DNA of 9,998 nucleotides from Pseudomonadota bacterium. GTDB lineage: Bacteria; Pseudomonadota; Gammaproteobacteria; Burkholderiales; SCOH01. The DNA lies in contig JAUPTR010000246.1 in assembly GCA_030917985.1 (NCBI GenBank), positions 1-9,998 of the forward strand. The letters are read 5' to 3'. This document shows positions 6,263 to 9,998 of this stretch, in pieces. Within the stretch, counting starts at the first letter, position 1; each line of letters opens with the position of its first letter. The notes under the pieces were generated by a model that was not told where the DNA came from, ran no database searches, and worked only from the letters and a program-made list of their open reading frames with translations. The position numbers were made by a program, and so were the translations under genes.

Positions 6263-9200
6263 CCAACCTGCCGGCGCTGTGTATCCGCCGTCCGGTGATG
6301 ACGATCCTGCTCAGCCTGGCGATCGTGATTGCCGGCATCGTTGCCTACGGCCGGTTGCCGATTGCCGCGCTGCCGAGCTACAACTCGCCCACCATCAACG
6401 TCAGTGCCACCTTGCCCGGCGCCAGCCCGGACACCATGGCCTCGTCGGTGGCCACGCCACTGGAGCGGCAGTTTTCCACCATTGCCGGGGTCAAGGTAAT
6501 CAGCTCGACCAGCACCCGTGGCAGCACCTCGGTGACGCTGGAATTCGACGAAAGCCGCGATATCGACGCCGCAGCAGTCGATGTGCAGGCCGCCCTGCTG
6601 CGCGCGCAGCGCAACCTGCCGGTGGAGATGACCACGCCGCCGTCGTACCGCAAGGTCAACCCGGCCGATTCGCCGGTGTTGTTCCTCTCGCTCGAATCGC
6701 CGTCGCTGGCGCTGTCGGACCTGCACGATTACGCCGACAACTGGATTCTGCCCAACCTCGCCACCTTGCCCGGCGTGGCGCAGGTCAATATCAACGGCCC
6801 CAAGCGTTACGCGGTGCGCATCCGCGTCAACCCGCAACTGCTGGCGGCGCGTGATCTGACGCTGGACGAGCTGGCGCAGGCTGTGCGTGCCGCCAACGGC
6901 AACTCGCCGGTGGGCGTGATCGAAGGCAAATCGCAGACGCTGACGGTGGAAGCCAACCGCCAGCTGCGCAACGCCGCCGAGTTCGGCCGGCTGATCGTCG
7001 CCAGCCGCGATGGCGCACCGGTGCGGCTGAACGAGCTGGCCAGCGTCGAGGATAGCGTCGAAAACCTGCGCATCGGCAGCTGGGTCGATGGCCGCCGCGC
7101 GATTGTGCTGTCGGTGCTGCGCCAGCCGGATGCCAATACCGTCGCGGTGGTCGATGCGGTCAAGGCCGCCTTGCCACGGCTGAGCGCGCAACTGCCGGCC
7201 TCGGTGCGACTGGAGCCGATGAACGACCGCTCCGGCTCGGTGCGCGAAGCGCTGCACGATGTGAAGCTGACGCTGGCGCTGACCATCGCACTGGTGCTGC
7301 TGGTGATGCTGCTGTTCCTGCGCCGGCTGATGGCAACGGTGATCCCGTCGCTGTCCTTGCCGCTGTCGCTGCTTGGCACGCTGGCGCTGATGTACTGGAT
7401 GGGTTACAGCCTCGACAACATCTCGCTGCTCGGCATCACGCTGGCGGTGGGGCTGGTGGTGGACGATGCCATCGTGGTACTGGAAAACATCGTGCGCCAC
7501 ATCGAGCAGGGCCAGACACCGCTGCAGGCGGCGCTGAGCGGCTCGAAGGAAATCGCCTTCACCATTGTTTCGATCTCGATTTCGCTGGTGGCGGTGTTCA
7601 TCCCGATTTTTTTCATGCAGGGCGTGATCGGGCTGATGTTCCACGAATTTGCCGTGGTGGTGTCGCTGGCGATCCTGGTATCGGCGCTGGTATCGCTGAC
7701 GCTGATCCCGATGCTGGCCGCGCGCCTGCTGCCACCGCACCAGGCCGCCGAACACAAGCCGGGCGGGGTGCTCGGCCTGTTCGAACGCGCTTTCGACGCG
7801 CTGCTGGATGCCTATCGCCGCAGCCTTGACTGGAGCCTGCGCCATCGCCCGCTGATGCTGCTGGCCGCGCTGTCGACGCTGCTGCTCACTGTCTGGCTGT
7901 TCAATGCCATGCCGAAAGGCTTTTTCCCCGAAGAAGACACCGGCCAGGTCAACGCCACCATGGAGGCGCGGCAGGACATCCCCTATGCCGAGCTGGTGAA
8001 ACTCGATCTGCAGCTGCTGCAGATCCTGCGACGCAACCCGAATGTGGCCAGGGTGACCACCACCGTTGGCCTTGGCGGGCCAAACAACACCAGCAACACC
8101 GGCCGGCTGTTCATCACCCTCAAGCCGCGCGGCGAGCGGGCCAGGCTGCCGCAGGTGCTGGAAAGTCTGCGCCAGGATGCCAAGGCCGTGCCCGGTGTGG
8201 CGGTGTATCTGAACCCGGTGCAGAACCTGCGCCTCGGCGGTCGCGCCAGCAAGAGCCGCTACCAGTATGTGTTGCAAAGCATCCAGTCAGATCAGCTGTA
8301 CCAGTGGTCGGAACAATTGACGCGCGCCATGCGCGATGACCCGCTGTTCCGCGACGTAACCAGCGATTCGCAACAGGGCGGGCTGCAGGCCGAGCTGCGC
8401 ATCGACCGCGACAAGGCCAACCTGCTCGGCGTGCAGATCCAGGATATCCGCAGCGCCTTGTATTCGGCCTACGGCGAACGGCAGATTTCCACCATCTACA
8501 CCAGCAGCAGCGATTACCCGGTATTGCTGGAAGTGGACGAGCGCTACAAACGCAATGAATTCGATCTCGGCCTGTTACAGGTGCGCAGCAAGGCCGGCCA
8601 GCTGGTGCCGCTCGACGCCATCGCCGGCTTCGATCGCAGCGCCGGCCCGAGTGCGGTCAACCACCAGGGCCAGCTGCAGGCGATCACGCTGTCGTTCAAC
8701 CTGGCGCCGGGCGTGCCGCTGGGCACCGCTGCCAAACGCATCAAGCAGCTGCAACAGCGGATCGGCCTGCCGGCCAGCATCGTCACCAGCTACGCCGGTG
8801 ACGCCGCCGCTTTTCAGGAGACACAAACCAGCCAGCTGGCGCTGATCGGCATCGCTATCGCGGTGATCTACCTGTTGCTCGGCGTGTTGTATGAAAGTTT
8901 CATCCACCCGCTGACCATCCTCGCCGGCCTGCCGTCGGCCGCCGTCGGCGCGCTGCTCACACTGCTGCTGTTCGGCCAGGAACTGACCATCATTGCCGCC
9001 ATTGGCGTGTTGATGCTGGTCGGCATCGTCAAGAAAAACGCCATCATGATGATCGACTTCGCCATCGAAGCCCGCCAGCAGCCCGGCATCAGCGCGCAGC
9101 AGGCGATCCGCGAAGCCGCGCTGGTGCGCTTCCGCCCGATCATGATGACCACGCTGGCGGCGATGATGGGCGCACTGCCGATTGCACTGGGATTGGGAGC

Positions 9201-9333
9201 GGGGGCGGAACTGCGCCAGCCGCTGGGGCTGGCGGTGGTCGGCGGGCTGATTTTCTCGCAGCTGGTCACGCTGTACATCACCCCGGCGCTGTATCTGTAT
9301 TTCGACCGGTTTGATCGCTCGCAGCGGAATTGA
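6259..9333 (+). CDS. RND multidrug efflux pump, MdtB/MdtC-type (1024 aa)
   Basis: This is an inner-membrane proton-driven RND (HAE1) transporter that works as a trimer and exports small molecules through the adaptor and a TolC-type channel. It has the expected 12 membrane segments: ~12-29, 335-354, 361-381, 390-408, 434-453, 465-487, then 530-548, 860-877, 884-905, 910-931, 958-979 and 988-1012. Two large periplasmic loops (31-334, 549-859) hold the porter and docking domains. Proton-relay residues are present: Asp402-Asp403 in GLVVDDAIVVLENI and Lys926 in GIVKKNAIMMIDFA. The phrases LISTIYT-like QISTIYT (742-748), LYESFIHPLTIL (877-888) and RFRPIMMTTLAA (957-968) place it in the MdtB/MdtC branch, and its length equals that of MdtC. 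GGAG at 6248-6251 supports the start, which overlaps the adaptor stop by four bases. E. coli MdtABC uses two different pump subunits; here only one pump gene is present and no outer-membrane factor follows. Confidence 0.95.
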   Translation: MTNLPALCIRRPVMTILLSLAIVIAGIVAYGRLPIAALPSYNSPTINVSATLPGASPDTMASSVATPLERQFSTIAGVKVISSTSTRGSTSVTLEFDESRDIDAAAVDVQAALLRAQRNLPVEMTTPPSYRKVNPADSPVLFLSLESPSLALSDLHDYADNWILPNLATLPGVAQVNINGPKRYAVRIRVNPQLLAARDLTLDELAQAVRAANGNSPVGVIEGKSQTLTVEANRQLRNAAEFGRLIVASRDGAPVRLNELASVEDSVENLRIGSWVDGRRAIVLSVLRQPDANTVAVVDAVKAALPRLSAQLPASVRLEPMNDRSGSVREALHDVKLTLALTIALVLLVMLLFLRRLMATVIPSLSLPLSLLGTLALMYWMGYSLDNISLLGITLAVGLVVDDAIVVLENIVRHIEQGQTPLQAALSGSKEIAFTIVSISISLVAVFIPIFFMQGVIGLMFHEFAVVVSLAILVSALVSLTLIPMLAARLLPPHQAAEHKPGGVLGLFERAFDALLDAYRRSLDWSLRHRPLMLLAALSTLLLTVWLFNAMPKGFFPEEDTGQVNATMEARQDIPYAELVKLDLQLLQILRRNPNVARVTTTVGLGGPNNTSNTGRLFITLKPRGERARLPQVLESLRQDAKAVPGVAVYLNPVQNLRLGGRASKSRYQYVLQSIQSDQLYQWSEQLTRAMRDDPLFRDVTSDSQQGGLQAELRIDRDKANLLGVQIQDIRSALYSAYGERQISTIYTSSSDYPVLLEVDERYKRNEFDLGLLQVRSKAGQLVPLDAIAGFDRSAGPSAVNHQGQLQAITLSFNLAPGVPLGTAAKRIKQLQQRIGLPASIVTSYAGDAAAFQETQTSQLALIGIAIAVIYLLLGVLYESFIHPLTILAGLPSAAVGALLTLLLFGQELTIIAAIGVLMLVGIVKKNAIMMIDFAIEARQQPGISAQQAIREAALVRFRPIMMTTLAAMMGALPIALGLGAGAELRQPLGLAVVGGLIFSQLVTLYITPALYLYFDRFDRSQRN

Positions 9334-9340
9334 GTGATGG

Positions 9341-9406
9341 CCTGCAGGCCGCTCTGGTATTGCCTTGCAAGCCAGGCTGCAGGCCAATACCAGAGCGGGC
9401 TGCAGG
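9341..9406. repeat. 66-bp near-perfect hairpin just after the pump gene
   Basis: Arms 9341-9369 and 9378-9406 pair over 29 positions with two mismatches (9348/9399, 9363/9384) and one G-T pair (9365/9382), around an eight-base loop AGCCAGGC. The central 14-bp part, 9349-9362 with 9385-9398, is perfect. It begins seven bases after the stop codon. There is no T-run, so it is not a classical terminator; it resembles REP-type intergenic palindromes that stabilise or separate transcripts. On either strand it would form a very stable RNA stem. Confidence 0.85.
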
Positions 9407-9434
9407 GCAAGGGAAGGTACGGAGTCGGAATGAG

Positions 9435-9473
9435 AATGGGGAGCAGGCCTTAAAGCCTGCTCCCCATTGTTTT
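9435..9473. terminator. Intrinsic terminator between convergent pump operon and gltD, probably bidirectional
   Basis: AATGGGGAGCAGGC (9435-9448) and GCCTGCTCCCCATT (9455-9468) form a perfect 14-bp stem with a six-base loop CTTAAA. Rightwards it is followed by GTTTT, giving an adequate U-tract for the efflux operon. It lies 16 bp from the gltD stop codon, so it probably also ends the leftward gltD transcript, although the T-tract on that side is poorer. Confidence 0.88.
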
Positions 9474-9489
9474 GCCTGCGCAGTCTGGA

Positions 9490-9998
9490 TTAACGCGGCA
9501 GGTTGGTCGAGCCCATCAGGAACGCGTCAACTTCGCGTGCGCACTGGCGGCCTTCGCGGATCGCCCATACCACCAGCGACTGACCACGGCGCATATCGCC
9601 TGCGGCAAACACTTTTGCTACCGTCGTTGCGTAACAGCCTTCGCCATCGGTGGTGGCCTTGACGTTGTTGCGTGCATCCAGCTCCAGGCCTGCAGCCATC
9701 AGTTCTTCCAGCAGACCTTTCTTGGCTGGCGCAACAAAACCCATCGCCAGCAATACCAGATCCGCTTTCAGCTCAAACTCGCTGTCCGCCACTTCGCTCA
9801 TGCGGCCATCTTTCCATTCAACACGCACGGCTTTCAGTGCCTTGACCTTGCCGTTTTCACCAATCAGCTCTTTGGTGGCAACTGCGAAATCGCGGCTACA
9901 GCCTTCTTCGTGCGAGGAAGAGGTGCGCAGCTTGAGCGGCCAGTAAGGCCAAGTCAGCGGCTTGTTTTCTTCTTCCGGCGGTTGCGGCATCAGTTCAA
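9490..9998 (-). CDS. gltD: Glutamate synthase small subunit, C-terminal part (168 residues visible)
   Basis: This is the end of the beta (small) subunit of NADPH-dependent glutamate synthase. The subunit takes electrons from NADPH through FAD and passes them via iron-sulfur clusters to GltB, which makes two glutamates from glutamine and 2-oxoglutarate in ammonia assimilation. The visible segment has MPQPPEEENKPLTWPYWPLK, then LRTSSSHEEGC, SRDFAV and VRVEWK typical of GltD, the LLAMGFVAP segment, and the C-terminal FAD-binding motif VFAAGDMRRGQSLVVWAIREG. It ends normally at TAA (9492-9490) after STNLPR. The 5' part with the N-terminal iron-sulfur and first dinucleotide-binding regions lies beyond the window; the reading frame is open to the edge. 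gltB would normally be upstream of it, further right. Confidence 0.95.
   Translation of the reverse strand, partial: ELMPQPPEEENKPLTWPYWPLKLRTSSSHEEGCSRDFAVATKELIGENGKVKALKAVRVEWKDGRMSEVADSEFELKADLVLLAMGFVAPAKKGLLEELMAAGLELDARNNVKATTDGEGCYATTVAKVFAAGDMRRGQSLVVWAIREGRQCAREVDAFLMGSTNLPR

Noticed and set aside
6082..8277. 731-codon open frame on the minus strand
   Set aside because: It lies entirely opposite the adaptor and pump genes, which have clear family motifs. Its translation is rich in His, Gln and Arg with no recognisable motif, as expected of an antisense frame of high-GC coding DNA.
8575..9387. 270-codon open frame on the minus strand
   Set aside because: Antisense to the end of the pump gene and running into the long hairpin; composition is that of a shadow frame.

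Overview
The window looks like a chromosomal segment of a Gram-negative proteobacterium, most likely a betaproteobacterium. The basis is a proteobacterial-type tRNA-Glu, an MdtA/MdtBC-type RND efflux pair, a typical proteobacterial GltD C-terminus and moderate to high GC with dense coding. The taxon is an inference from protein style; no taxonomic marker gene is present.

Layout. Positions 1-70 are the 3' part of a tRNA-Glu (anticodon UUC), followed by a hairpin terminator. About 1.05 kb (122-1167) then carries no convincing gene. Next is a two-gene rightward unit: an iron-containing alcohol dehydrogenase (1168-2472) and, 32 bp on, a 792-residue protein (2505-4883). The second half of that protein resembles the cyanobacterial long-chain acyl-ACP reductase (AAR), including the dinucleotide-binding GATGSIGS loop and the cysteine equivalent to the AAR catalytic residue. 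A strong intrinsic terminator at 4957-4993 closes the unit. A second rightward operon encodes a periplasmic adaptor (5099-6262) and an MdtB/MdtC-type RND pump (6259-9333), joined by an ATGA overlap. Two hairpins follow, and the leftward gltD gene (9490 to beyond the right edge) converges on them.

How the genes work together. The AAR-like protein and the alcohol dehydrogenase form a plausible two-step route: an activated acyl thioester is reduced to an aldehyde, then to an alcohol. The substrate cannot be read from the sequence. Both proteins carry extra parts beyond their core families: an unassigned ~300-residue N-terminal region and a histone-H1-like Lys/Ala/Pro tail on the reductase, and an N-terminal extension and short basic tail on the dehydrogenase. 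The adaptor and pump would form an inner-membrane drug/metabolite exporter that borrows an outer-membrane channel encoded elsewhere. GltD is the small subunit of NADPH-dependent glutamate synthase and is unrelated to the efflux operon.

The most interesting content is the AAR-like/alcohol dehydrogenase pair with its unusual extra domains. The RND operon is visibly GC-richer than both flanks.
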